This document shows, in pieces, positions 1 through 4,981 of a DNA stretch of 5,733 bases. Source of the DNA: Cyanobacteria bacterium UBA947 (GTDB lineage Bacteria > Cyanobacteriota > Vampirovibrionia > Gastranaerophilales > Gastranaerophilaceae). The stretch lies in assembly GCA_002293275.1 (NCBI GenBank), contig DBCX01000053.1, positions 28,419 to 34,151 on the forward strand, written 5' to 3'. The translations under genes were made by a program, and so were the position numbers. Numbering within the stretch: the stretch's first letter is position 1; the number at the start of each line of letters is the position of its first letter. The notes under the pieces are model-generated. The model saw only the letters and a program-made list of their open reading frames with translations. It did not search any database and was not told the DNA's origin.

Positions 1-723
1 TATGTAATCGACGCAACCGGTATTTTCCACGAAAAAGCAAAAGCTCAAGGGCATATTGACGCGGGCGCGAAAAAAGTTATCATCAGCGCTCCTGCCAGCA
101 ACGAAGATATCACAATCGTTCGCGGTGTAAACTGCGCTCAATACGACAACAGCAAGCACAACGTAATTTCTATGGCGTCTTGCACAACAAACTGCCTTGC
201 GCCGGTCGCAAAAGTCATTGACGAGCAGTTTGGTATCGTAAAGGGCCTTATGACAACGACACACTCGTACACGGGTGACCAAAGACTGCTTGACGCGGGC
301 CACAAAGACCCTCGCCGTGCAAGAGCGGGTGCTATCAACATCGTTCCGACAACAACGGGTGCTGCAAAGGCTGTTGCGCTTGTTCTTCCGCAATTGAAAG
401 GTAAACTGAACGGTTTTGCTTTGCGCGTGCCGACACCTGATGTTTCTGTTGTGGACGTTGTGTTTGAAACAGAAAAACCTGTAACCGCAGAGGCTGTTAA
501 CGCGGCGCTGAAAGCTGCGGCTGACGGTCAAATCCTTGATTACGAAGAAAGACCGCTTGTATCAACCGACTTTATCGGTTCAACGCAGTCATCAACCGTT
601 GATGCGGCGCTGACTATGACTATCGGCGATAACATGGTCAAAATCGTTTCTTGGTACGACAACGAGATGGGTTATTCAACCCGCCTTGCGGAAACAGTAT
701 TGTTAGTCGCTAACAAACTGTAA
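1..723 (+). CDS. gap: Glyceraldehyde-3-phosphate dehydrogenase, 5'-truncated by the window edge
   Basis: Glycolytic enzyme that oxidises and phosphorylates glyceraldehyde 3-phosphate to 1,3-bisphosphoglycerate with NAD(P); a cytosolic tetramer in this family. The open frame runs from base 1 to TAA at 721-723, giving 240 residues. Aligned by eye to the Bacillus stearothermophilus enzyme, codon 1 is about residue 89, so the N-terminal Rossmann nucleotide-binding part lies off the window. The catalytic motif ASCTTNC has its nucleophile Cys149 at 181-183, and the base His176 is at 262-264 (TTTHSYTG). Also present are RVPTPDVSVVD, the STDFIG/SSTVD segment and the end motif SWYDNEMGYS, where family members usually have NEWGYS or NETGYS. 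Positions 187-188 read Ala-Gly instead of the Leu-Pro of NAD-specific enzymes. A gap of about three residues precedes ILDY, where most homologues have a PLKGILGY-like loop. The sequence looks cyanobacterial/GapA-like. Its stop abuts that of the convergent sigma gene. Confidence 0.97.
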   Translation, partial: YVIDATGIFHEKAKAQGHIDAGAKKVIISAPASNEDITIVRGVNCAQYDNSKHNVISMASCTTNCLAPVAKVIDEQFGIVKGLMTTTHSYTGDQRLLDAGHKDPRRARAGAINIVPTTTGAAKAVALVLPQLKGKLNGFALRVPTPDVSVVDVVFETEKPVTAEAVNAALKAAADGQILDYEERPLVSTDFIGSTQSSTVDAALTMTIGDNMVKIVSWYDNEMGYSTRLAETVLLVANKL

Positions 724-1392
724 TCAGCTATATTCAATAAGAGATGCACGCATTTTATTAAGTGCGCGCATCTCTGTTTGGCGGATGCACTCTTTTGTGA
801 CACCGTAGCGGCTGCCGATTTGCTCTAAGGTGTAGGTTTCGGTATCATCCAGCCCGAACCGCATCTTAATAACCTCTTGCTCGCGCTCTTTCAGCGTTTC
901 AATGACGCAGGTGAGGTCGTTTTTCAGGTTTTCCAGCTCAATCACCTTAATAAAATTTGCGCTGTCGTCGGCGATAAGGTCTGCCATGTTGACCTCATCG
1001 TTGTTGAGTGAGACGGGTTTGTTGTATGCGCCCAAAAAATCCTCAATCTTGTTTGGTGCAAGGTTCATCTGCCTGGCGATTTGCTCGTTTGTGGCGGTTG
1101 GCTGCTCGCGTTTAAGTTTGTTGAATTTTGACAGGGTTTCTTGCACATAGACCGGAATTTTCACGCAATGGGATTGCTCGGATATGGCCTTGAACATGGC
1201 CTGTTTAATCCAAAACGTCGCATAGGATGAAAATTTTGTGCCCCTGTCGGGGTCAAATTTCCCGGCTGCAATAATCAGGCCGACGGTACCTTCTTGGATA
1301 AGGTCTTCCAGGGGCAGGCGGGAAAAGTGTATAGTTTTTTTCGCAATTGCGCGCACGAGTGGCAAATGCGCCTTGACCAGCTCATCTCTCAT
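724..1392 (-). CDS. RpoD-like sigma-70 family factor (group 2/3) lacking regions 1.1 and 1.2
   Basis: A 222-residue RNA polymerase sigma subunit that directs the enzyme to a promoter set. It starts directly at region 2.1 (residues about 4-25). Region 2.2 contains LPLEDLIQEGTVGL (26-39), and region 2.3/2.4 runs FDPDRGTKFSSYATFWIKQ. Region 3 spans about 80-150 (KIPVYVQE, then NEQIARQMNL and KPVSLN). Region 4 has LKEREQEVIKMRFGL (167-181) and the helix-turn-helix YTLEQIGSRYGVTKECIRQTE (187-207). Aligned to E. coli RpoD, Gln437 is kept (Q64), Trp433 is Phe60, Trp434 is W61 and Thr440 is Phe67. In region 4.2, Glu585, Arg588 and Gln589 are kept and Arg584 is Lys200. The ATG at 1392 has an AAGGAG SD at 1398-1403, 5 nt away. 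The absence of regions 1.1/1.2 and the altered -10-reading helix argue for an alternative sigma rather than the primary one. An RpoH-like role cannot be excluded. Confidence 0.9.
   Translation of the reverse strand: MRDELVKAHLPLVRAIAKKTIHFSRLPLEDLIQEGTVGLIIAAGKFDPDRGTKFSSYATFWIKQAMFKAISEQSHCVKIPVYVQETLSKFNKLKREQPTATNEQIARQMNLAPNKIEDFLGAYNKPVSLNNDEVNMADLIADDSANFIKVIELENLKNDLTCVIETLKEREQEVIKMRFGLDDTETYTLEQIGSRYGVTKECIRQTEMRALNKMRASLIEYS
741..774. terminator. Hairpin inside the 3' end of the sigma gene, possible bidirectional terminator for gap and sigma
   Basis: The arms at 741-752 and 763-774 form a 12-bp inverted repeat around a 10-nt loop. One position (748/767) is an A-C mismatch in plus-strand RNA but a G-U wobble in minus-strand RNA, so the minus transcript folds fully. 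Only a weak U tract follows on the plus side (TGTTTG); the minus side continues TTATTGAATA. The stem lies in the codons for the last residues of the sigma factor (MRALNKMRAS). Because gap and the sigma gene leave no intergenic DNA, this is the only visible candidate for ending either transcript. The fold is seen; terminator function is inferred. Confidence 0.4.
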
Positions 1393-1472
1393 AATTTCTC
1401 CTTCTTTTTTGCGCCACGGATTAGCAGCAAAAAGAAAATAACTCTTCTACACGTAAAATAGGGGGTTATATA

Positions 1473-1500
1473 TTTAGTATATACTTATATATATACTAAA
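1473..1500. repeat. 11-bp perfect inverted repeat over the sigma promoter
   Basis: TTTAGTATATA (1473-1483) and TATATACTAAA (1490-1500) are exact reverse complements separated by 6 bp (CTTATA). The repeat covers the spacer and -10 of the proposed sigma promoter, the position expected for a repressor operator. It lies in the 138-bp gap between the AbrB-like stop and the sigma start. It could also form an AU-rich hairpin in RNA reading through from the AbrB-like gene, but no U tract follows, so operator is preferred. Confidence 0.6.
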
Positions 1501-1505
1501 ATCAA
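1476..1505 (-). promoter_or_regulatory. Proposed promoter of the sigma factor gene
   Basis: On the minus strand TTGATT (1505-1500) is followed after 18 nt by TATACT (1481-1476). This predicts a transcript start near 1469 and a leader of about 77 nt carrying the AAGGAG SD. The whole element apart from most of the -35 box is covered by the inverted repeat at 1473-1500. The surrounding run of TA steps offers other possible -10 hexamers, so the exact register is uncertain. Confidence 0.5.
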
Positions 1506-1530
1506 GTGGGTCGCAATAAATTGTTACAAA

Positions 1531-1689
1531 TCAGTCTTCGCGTTTGAGTTTTTTGAGCTTGATTCCGTCGGGCTCAATTTCAATGCTGATGTCATCCAAA
1601 ACAGGATTGATGCCAAACCCTTCGATTATCGCTTTTGGTATGATTATACCCCAGCTATTGCCCATCATTCTGAATCTTTTTCGTATCAT
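1531..1689 (-). CDS. AbrB/MazE-like SpoVT-AbrB-fold DNA-binding protein, 52 residues
   Basis: A small basic protein of the swapped-hairpin AbrB fold, which dimerises and binds DNA; MazE-type members are antitoxins and autorepressors. The family signature is GNSWGIIIPKAII (residues 10-22), followed by a second strand (DDISIEIEPDGIKL) and a basic tail KKLKRED. The start at ATG 1689 puts nine residues before GNS, exactly as in E. coli MazE (MIHSSVKRWGNS), so the frame's upstream extension to 1899 is rejected. There is no SD. A perfect TATAAT ends 6 nt before the ATG, implying a leaderless mRNA. The protein ends straight after the DNA-binding fold and lacks the C-terminal toxin-binding tail of MazE, and no MazF-like gene is adjacent. 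It diverges from the 58-residue gene with palindromes between the promoters, suggesting that it regulates both. Fold assignment is fairly secure; function is unknown. Confidence 0.8.
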   Translation of the reverse strand: MIRKRFRMMGNSWGIIIPKAIIEGFGINPVLDDISIEIEPDGIKLKKLKRED

Positions 1690-1695
1690 CTTAAT

Positions 1696-1704
1696 ATTAT
1701 AGCA
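1696..1704 (-). promoter_or_regulatory. Extended -10 promoter giving a leaderless AbrB-like transcript
   Basis: The minus strand reads TGCTATAAT (1704-1696), a consensus extended -10 (TGn-TATAAT). Six bases (ATTAAG) separate it from the ATG at 1689, so transcription should begin at or next to the A of the start codon. No good -35 hexamer lies 16-18 nt upstream, which the TGn element can compensate for. Confidence 0.65.
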
Positions 1705-1713
1705 CTTAAAGTG
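1703..1713. repeat. 11-bp palindrome between the divergent promoters, likely operator
   Basis: CACTTAAAGTG has perfect 5-bp arms around one central base. It lies immediately between the minus-strand -10 of the AbrB-like gene and the plus-strand -35 (from 1714) of the 58-residue gene, overlapping the TG of the extended -10. A dimer bound here could affect both promoters; the AbrB-like protein is the obvious candidate by inference. Confidence 0.5.
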
Positions 1714-1742
1714 TTGACTTATGTGTCTTTGTATGTTAAAAT
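1714..1742 (+). promoter_or_regulatory. Promoter of the 58-residue protein gene
   Basis: TTGACT (1714-1719) and TAAAAT (1737-1742) are separated by 17 bp, with a TGT (1734-1736) that makes an extended -10. The predicted start is near 1749-1750, giving a leader of about 20 nt that still includes the SD. A second TATAAT at 1743-1748 has no suitably spaced -35. Confidence 0.7.
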
Positions 1743-1759
1743 TATAATTGACACATAAG
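1718..1759. repeat. 10-bp perfect inverted repeat flanking the -10 of the 58-residue gene
   Basis: CTTATGTGTC (1718-1727) and GACACATAAG (1750-1759) are exact reverse complements with 22 bp between them. Arm centres are 32 bp apart, close to three helical turns. The left arm begins at the end of the -35, and the right arm runs from the predicted transcript start into the SD. The left arm is probably not transcribed from this promoter, so a paired protein-binding site is more likely than an RNA hairpin. Confidence 0.55.
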
Positions 1760-1763
1760 GAGG
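1757..1763 (+). promoter_or_regulatory. Strong Shine-Dalgarno that fixes the start of the 58-residue gene
   Basis: AAGGAGG ends 5 nt before ATG 1769. This selects 1769 over an in-frame TTG at 1748, which lies upstream of the SD and inside the promoter region. Confidence 0.85.
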
Positions 1764-1768
1764 CACAC

Positions 1769-1945
1769 ATGATAACCAAAGACGAACTTGACCAAATTGA
1801 AGACGCCGCGTACAAAATCCTATGCCTTGTCAGGACGCTGGTTTGCCTGAACGAAGACACAGGCGATATCCACACAATTGACTGCAATCGTACACTCATG
1901 GCCTACCTTCTGCCCGAGATTGAAAAAATTACCGATATGTTTTAA
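1769..1945 (+). CDS. Unrecognised acidic 58-residue protein
   Basis: I do not recognise this protein. Residues 3-28 look like one amphipathic helix (KDELDQIEDAAYKILCLVRT), followed by a turn with NEDTGD and a second helix at about 41-56 (RTLMAYLLPEIEKI). By count it has 12 acidic and 5 basic residues, and three cysteines (19, 26, 39). There is no signal peptide or membrane segment, so it is probably cytoplasmic. A consensus-like promoter and SD support real expression. It is transcribed divergently from the basic AbrB-like gene across shared palindromes, and its stop codon overlaps that of convergent nrdJ. The acidic/basic divergent pair could be a regulator with a partner or an atypical toxin-antitoxin arrangement, but no toxin fold is visible. 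Existence as a gene is likely; function is unknown. Confidence 0.75.
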   Translation: MITKDELDQIEDAAYKILCLVRTLVCLNEDTGDIHTIDCNRTLMAYLLPEIEKITDMF

Positions 1946-3915
1946 GCGCAGCCCGAATATCCGCAGCCAAGACAGATAAAGCAGCCTTCGGCCATCTGGA
2001 TTGACGTTCCGCACTCAGGGCAGGTTACGGTTTTGACTTCGCCGCTTGGTTCCTCAACGACCGGTTCCGGTGACGCGGCAGCCTCCTCATTTGCCCCCTT
2101 GTTTTCCACAAGATTCATCGGCTGGAACTGGCGCGAGTTGTTGCGGTAAACCGTGATGCCTTTGAGGTTGTTCTCATAAGCCAACACATAGGCCTTTTCA
2201 ATATCCGCGCGGGTCGCGTGCTCTTCAAAGTTAACCGTTTTAGAAACCGCGTTGTCCGTGTGGAGCTGGAAAGCTGCCTGCATTTTGACGTGCCATTCCG
2301 GTGTCACATCGTGCGCTGTCACGAACCGCGATTTAACCTCGTCGGAAACCCCGTCAACGTGTGCAACAGAGCCGGTTACGGCGATTTTTTGCATCAAATC
2401 GTCGCTGTACAGGCCGTTTGACTCCATGTAATCCTTGAAAATCGGGTTGATTTCAAGCATTTCCGTGCCGTCCATAACGCATCTGCCAAACACAAGCCCA
2501 AACAACGGTTCAACACCTCCGGAGGCGCTTGCTATCATTGAGATTGTACCGGTTGGCGCGATACACGTTGTGGTCGCGTTGCGGATACCGTGGATTTGGA
2601 TTTGACGGTCAAGTTCAAGCCATTGCTCGTCACTTACAAGCCCGGCTGATTTGCCTTTGTACTTGTTATACAGGTAGCTGCGGTTGTCGTAGATGCTGCC
2701 TTTGAAGTTGGCAAAGCGTCCGCGCTCTTTTGACAGCTCAACGGATTCGCATTTGGAAACGTAGTCAATAAACTCCATCACCTGCGACGCAAGTTTTGTA
2801 CCTTCTTCTGACGAGTAGGAAATTCCCATCATCATAAGCATATCAGCCCAGCCCATGACGCCCAGCCCGATTTTACGGTTGTTGCTGACCATCTCTGCGA
2901 TTTGCGGGAGCGGGTAGTTGTTGACCGCGATTACGTTATCCAGGAACCGGATTGCGGTGCGGGTTGTGTCCGCAAGCATGTCCAAATCAATTTTACCGTC
3001 GGTGGTCACCATTTTGCCAAGGTTGATTGAGCCAAGGTTGCATGCCTCATAACCGAGCAAAGGCACCTCGCCGCACGGGTTTGTGGATTCAATTTCGCCA
3101 ATCAGCGGGGTCGGGTTGTCAGCGTTCATTTTGTCAATGAAGACAATCCCCGGCTCGCCGTTGCGCCACGCGCCGTCAACTATCATGTCAAAAACCTTTT
3201 TAGCGCTTAGTTTTCCGACCGATTGCCGCGTGTTCGGGTGGACAAGATCGTAATCGCCGCCTGCGATGTAGGCCTCCATGAACGCGTCAGTGACGGCAAC
3301 TGATATGTTAAAATTGTTTAAGCGTGAGTTATCGCTTTTGCAGCCGATGAACTCCAAAATATCCGGGTGGTCAATGCGCAAGATGCCCATGTTTGCGCCG
3401 CGGCGCGTTCCGCCTTGCTTGACGGCTTCTGTTGCCGCGTTAAAGACTTCCATAAACGATACCGGCCCTGATGAAACGCCCATGGTTGAGCGCACAACAT
3501 CGTTTTTCGGGCGCAGCTTAGAGAACGAGAACCCTGTTCCGCCGCCTGATTTGTGAATCATTGCGGTGTCTTTTATTGCGGTGAAGATACTTTCCAGCGA
3601 GTCGCCCACAGGCAGCACAAAGCATGCCGCAAGCTGGCCGAGTTCGCGGCCGGCGTTCATAAGCGTCGGTGAGTTCGGCATAAAGCGGCACTGTGTTATC
3701 GCATCATAAAACCGCTCGGTCAACTCGTCAACCTGTTCTTGGGTTGAATTGAACGCCATATTGCCGTTTGCAATTGTTGAAGCAACGCGTCGGAACATGT
3801 CTGCCGGTGTTTCGGTACAATTACCGCCGCCGTCTCTTTTCAGGTACCTTTTTTCCAGCACCTTGACTGCGTTTTCAGACAAATTAACCTGTTCCATCAT
3901 TACTCCTTGCGACAT
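1942..3915 (-). CDS. nrdJ: Adenosylcobalamin-dependent (class II) ribonucleoside-diphosphate reductase
   Basis: A 657-residue enzyme that makes deoxyribonucleotides through a thiyl radical generated from adenosylcobalamin, so it needs neither oxygen nor a second radical-generating subunit. FMPNSPTLMNAG is at 78-89. The active-site NPCGE has Asn279, radical Cys281 and Glu283. The redox cysteine pair is Cys98 (LAACFV) and Cys292 (EACNLGSINL). The spacing 279/281/283/292 matches 320/322/324/333 of the Thermotoga maritima enzyme. The phosphate-binding loop PTGTIS is at 454-459. A low-complexity Ala/Glu/Pro linker (about 606-627) leads to a C-terminal Cys-rich domain, CxxC (632, 635) ... CxxCxxC (645, 648, 651) and a final Cys656, typical of NrdJ zinc-ribbon/redox tails. 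No N-terminal ATP-cone is present. Two in-frame starts, 3915 and 3897, each have an SD. No cobalamin riboswitch fits in the short leader. Confidence 0.96.
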   Translation of the reverse strand: MSQGVMMEQVNLSENAVKVLEKRYLKRDGGGNCTETPADMFRRVASTIANGNMAFNSTQEQVDELTERFYDAITQCRFMPNSPTLMNAGRELGQLAACFVLPVGDSLESIFTAIKDTAMIHKSGGGTGFSFSKLRPKNDVVRSTMGVSSGPVSFMEVFNAATEAVKQGGTRRGANMGILRIDHPDILEFIGCKSDNSRLNNFNISVAVTDAFMEAYIAGGDYDLVHPNTRQSVGKLSAKKVFDMIVDGAWRNGEPGIVFIDKMNADNPTPLIGEIESTNPCGEVPLLGYEACNLGSINLGKMVTTDGKIDLDMLADTTRTAIRFLDNVIAVNNYPLPQIAEMVSNNRKIGLGVMGWADMLMMMGISYSSEEGTKLASQVMEFIDYVSKCESVELSKERGRFANFKGSIYDNRSYLYNKYKGKSAGLVSDEQWLELDRQIQIHGIRNATTTCIAPTGTISMIASASGGVEPLFGLVFGRCVMDGTEMLEINPIFKDYMESNGLYSDDLMQKIAVTGSVAHVDGVSDEVKSRFVTAHDVTPEWHVKMQAAFQLHTDNAVSKTVNFEEHATRADIEKAYVLAYENNLKGITVYRNNSRQFQPMNLVENKGANEEAAASPEPVVEEPSGEVKTVTCPECGTSIQMAEGCFICLGCGYSGCA

Positions 3916-3929
3916 TTTCTTACCTCCCT
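3903..3929 (-). promoter_or_regulatory. Two Shine-Dalgarno sites giving alternative nrdJ starts
   Basis: AGGGAGG (3929-3923) lies 7 nt before ATG 3915. AAGGAG (3908-3903), inside the first codons, lies 5 nt before ATG 3897. The shorter product would start MEQVNLSEN and lose six residues (MSQGVM). Both are plausible; the second start begins right at recognisable protein sequence. Confidence 0.6.
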
Positions 3930-3954
3930 AACCATAATTTCAGCCGTATTTACT

Positions 3955-3984
3955 ATTGTACATCAATAACACGCGGCATGGCAA
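3955..3984 (-). promoter_or_regulatory. Promoter of nrdJ
   Basis: On the minus strand TTGCCA (3984-3979) and TACAAT (3960-3955) are 18 bp apart, each one mismatch from consensus. The predicted start near 3948 leaves a leader of about 33 nt containing the SD. That is too short for a cobalamin riboswitch, and I see no pair of NrdR boxes. Confidence 0.6.
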
Positions 3985-3998
3985 ATATGTATACAAAT
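3985..3998. repeat. Palindrome between the divergent nrdJ and coiled-coil gene promoters
   Basis: ATATGTATACAAAT is a near-perfect palindrome with a perfect core TGTATACA (3988-3995). It covers the -35 of the plus-strand promoter and abuts the -35 of the nrdJ promoter, so a bound regulator could act on both. Short AT-rich palindromes also arise by chance. Confidence 0.35.
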
Positions 3999-4018
3999 TC
4001 TTAATATTACGATATAAT
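3990..4018 (+). promoter_or_regulatory. Promoter of the 309-residue gene, giving a leaderless transcript
   Basis: TATACA (3990-3995; 4 of 6 matches to TTGACA) and a perfect TATAAT (4013-4018) are separated by 17 bp. Six bases (ATTGGT) lie between the -10 and ATG 4025, so transcription should begin at the start codon. No SD is present. Confidence 0.65.
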
Positions 4019-4024
4019 ATTGGT

Positions 4025-4954
4025 ATGGACAAGAAAAAGTACAAACCCAAGGCCGGACTGCACAACGTAGTTGATGAGATAAAATCGGTATCCTCAAAGG
4101 AATCGGCCGAGCAATATTTAAGTACACACGAGGTGGCCAAGGTTTTTAAGGAAATGAAACCCGTAAACCCCAGCGAGGGAATAATCCCTTCTGTTATCAG
4201 CACCGAAGATAACAAGCCCAACTTTGAGGCGATAAAAAACACCGTCAGTGAGACGAGCTGGCAAGATTTTGAAAAGATTGAGTTTGAGAACGCGCCTGCC
4301 GCGCAGACTTATATCTCAGAGGCAGAATTCTTGGAGCGTGAAGAACAGTTAAGAGCAGCGATGGCGCCGCCTGTTCAGCAGCCGCAAGAAAGCGATATGG
4401 CGGTGCTCAATCAGGCCATGCCGGCCGCGAGCCTGCCCAGCGCCGCTGAGGTTCAGGCGCTTGACGCCGACGCATTGCAAAAAGAAATCACCACCGCAAG
4501 TGCAAAACGCGAGGAGGTTGCCGCCGAGCTTGAATCACTCAATGACAAGCTTGTCCAGATGAAAGATGATTTGTCGCAGGCGCAAAAAGATTTCAACACG
4601 ATTTCAAAAGCCAAAAAAATAGAAGATATCCAAAAATACGTTGAGAAAAAGATGGAAGATCACCAATCCGGTCAAGGGGAGGTTTTTGCGATGGAGCAAG
4701 AGGGCAACGAGAAAAAAATCGCCCGTGCCAAGGCCAATATGGAACGTGCAAAAGCCGCGCTGGATGCAGCAAAAGAGCTGCTTGCAAACTTTGACCCTGC
4801 CGCGGACAACGCAGCGACAGCGAACATGAAATATATGGCGCTCAAACAGTCCACCGCGGAGCTTGAGGCGCAAATCGCCGCGAAAAAAGGCGAGCAAAAG
4901 TTGCTGACGGATATGGCAGCTATCTATGAAAAGCAGCTCAAATCGCTGCAATAA
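4025..4954 (+). CDS. Unrecognised 309-residue cytoplasmic coiled-coil protein
   Basis: I do not recognise a family. ATG 4025 is preferred over the in-frame ATG at 3956, because 3956 lies inside the nrdJ promoter and well upstream of this gene's own TATAAT. The N-terminus is basic (MDKKKYKPKAG) with no signal peptide. Residues 20-105 are polar and probably helical with short loops (PSEGIIPSVIS), then a Pro/Gln/Ala-rich linker spans about 112-140 (AAMAPPVQQPQ). The C-terminal half is rich in Ala/Lys/Glu/Gln with heptad-like leucines, predicting coiled coil at about 145-212, 222-256 and 266-308, broken by NFDPAADN at 255-262. There are no cysteines, catalytic motifs or nucleotide-binding loops. 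This suggests an oligomeric scaffold or filament-like role, inferred only from composition. It is divergent from nrdJ and convergent with the exported-protein gene. Confidence 0.85.
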   Translation: MDKKKYKPKAGLHNVVDEIKSVSSKESAEQYLSTHEVAKVFKEMKPVNPSEGIIPSVISTEDNKPNFEAIKNTVSETSWQDFEKIEFENAPAAQTYISEAEFLEREEQLRAAMAPPVQQPQESDMAVLNQAMPAASLPSAAEVQALDADALQKEITTASAKREEVAAELESLNDKLVQMKDDLSQAQKDFNTISKAKKIEDIQKYVEKKMEDHQSGQGEVFAMEQEGNEKKIARAKANMERAKAALDAAKELLANFDPAADNAATANMKYMALKQSTAELEAQIAAKKGEQKLLTDMAAIYEKQLKSLQ

Positions 4955-4956
4955 CG

Positions 4957-4973
4957 CGGCCGCACAATGGCCG
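4957..4973. terminator. Small GC hairpin between convergent genes, weak terminator candidate
   Basis: CGGCC (4957-4961) and GGCCG (4969-4973) form a 5-bp stem with a 7-nt loop in the 27-bp gap between the two convergent stop codons. No T run follows on either strand, so it is at best a weak or factor-assisted terminator. Confidence 0.3.
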
Positions 4974-4981
4974 GGTTGAAG

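Noticed and set aside
1473..1500. Inverted repeat as an intrinsic terminator of the AbrB-like gene
   Set aside because: The stem is almost entirely A-T, no U tract follows on the minus strand, and its position over promoter elements fits an operator better.
1748..1768. TTG start for the small plus-strand gene
   Set aside because: It lies upstream of the AAGGAGG SD and at the predicted transcript start; ATG 1769 is correctly spaced.
1865..1873. DnaA-box-like ATATCCACA
   Set aside because: A single near-match inside a coding region with no cluster or AT-rich unwinding element, so no origin is supported.
1690..1899. N-terminal extension of the AbrB-like frame to 122 residues
   Set aside because: The extra 70 residues are low-quality sequence antisense to the 58-residue gene and its promoter; the fold, the MazE alignment and the TATAAT all support ATG 1689.
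1531..1945. Classical MazEF toxin-antitoxin module
   Set aside because: The AbrB-like protein lacks the toxin-binding tail, the neighbour has no MazF-like sequence, and the genes are divergent rather than in an operon.
3956..4024. ATG 3956 as the start of the coiled-coil gene
   Set aside because: The stretch contains both divergent promoters, has no SD, and its translation does not resemble the rest of the protein.
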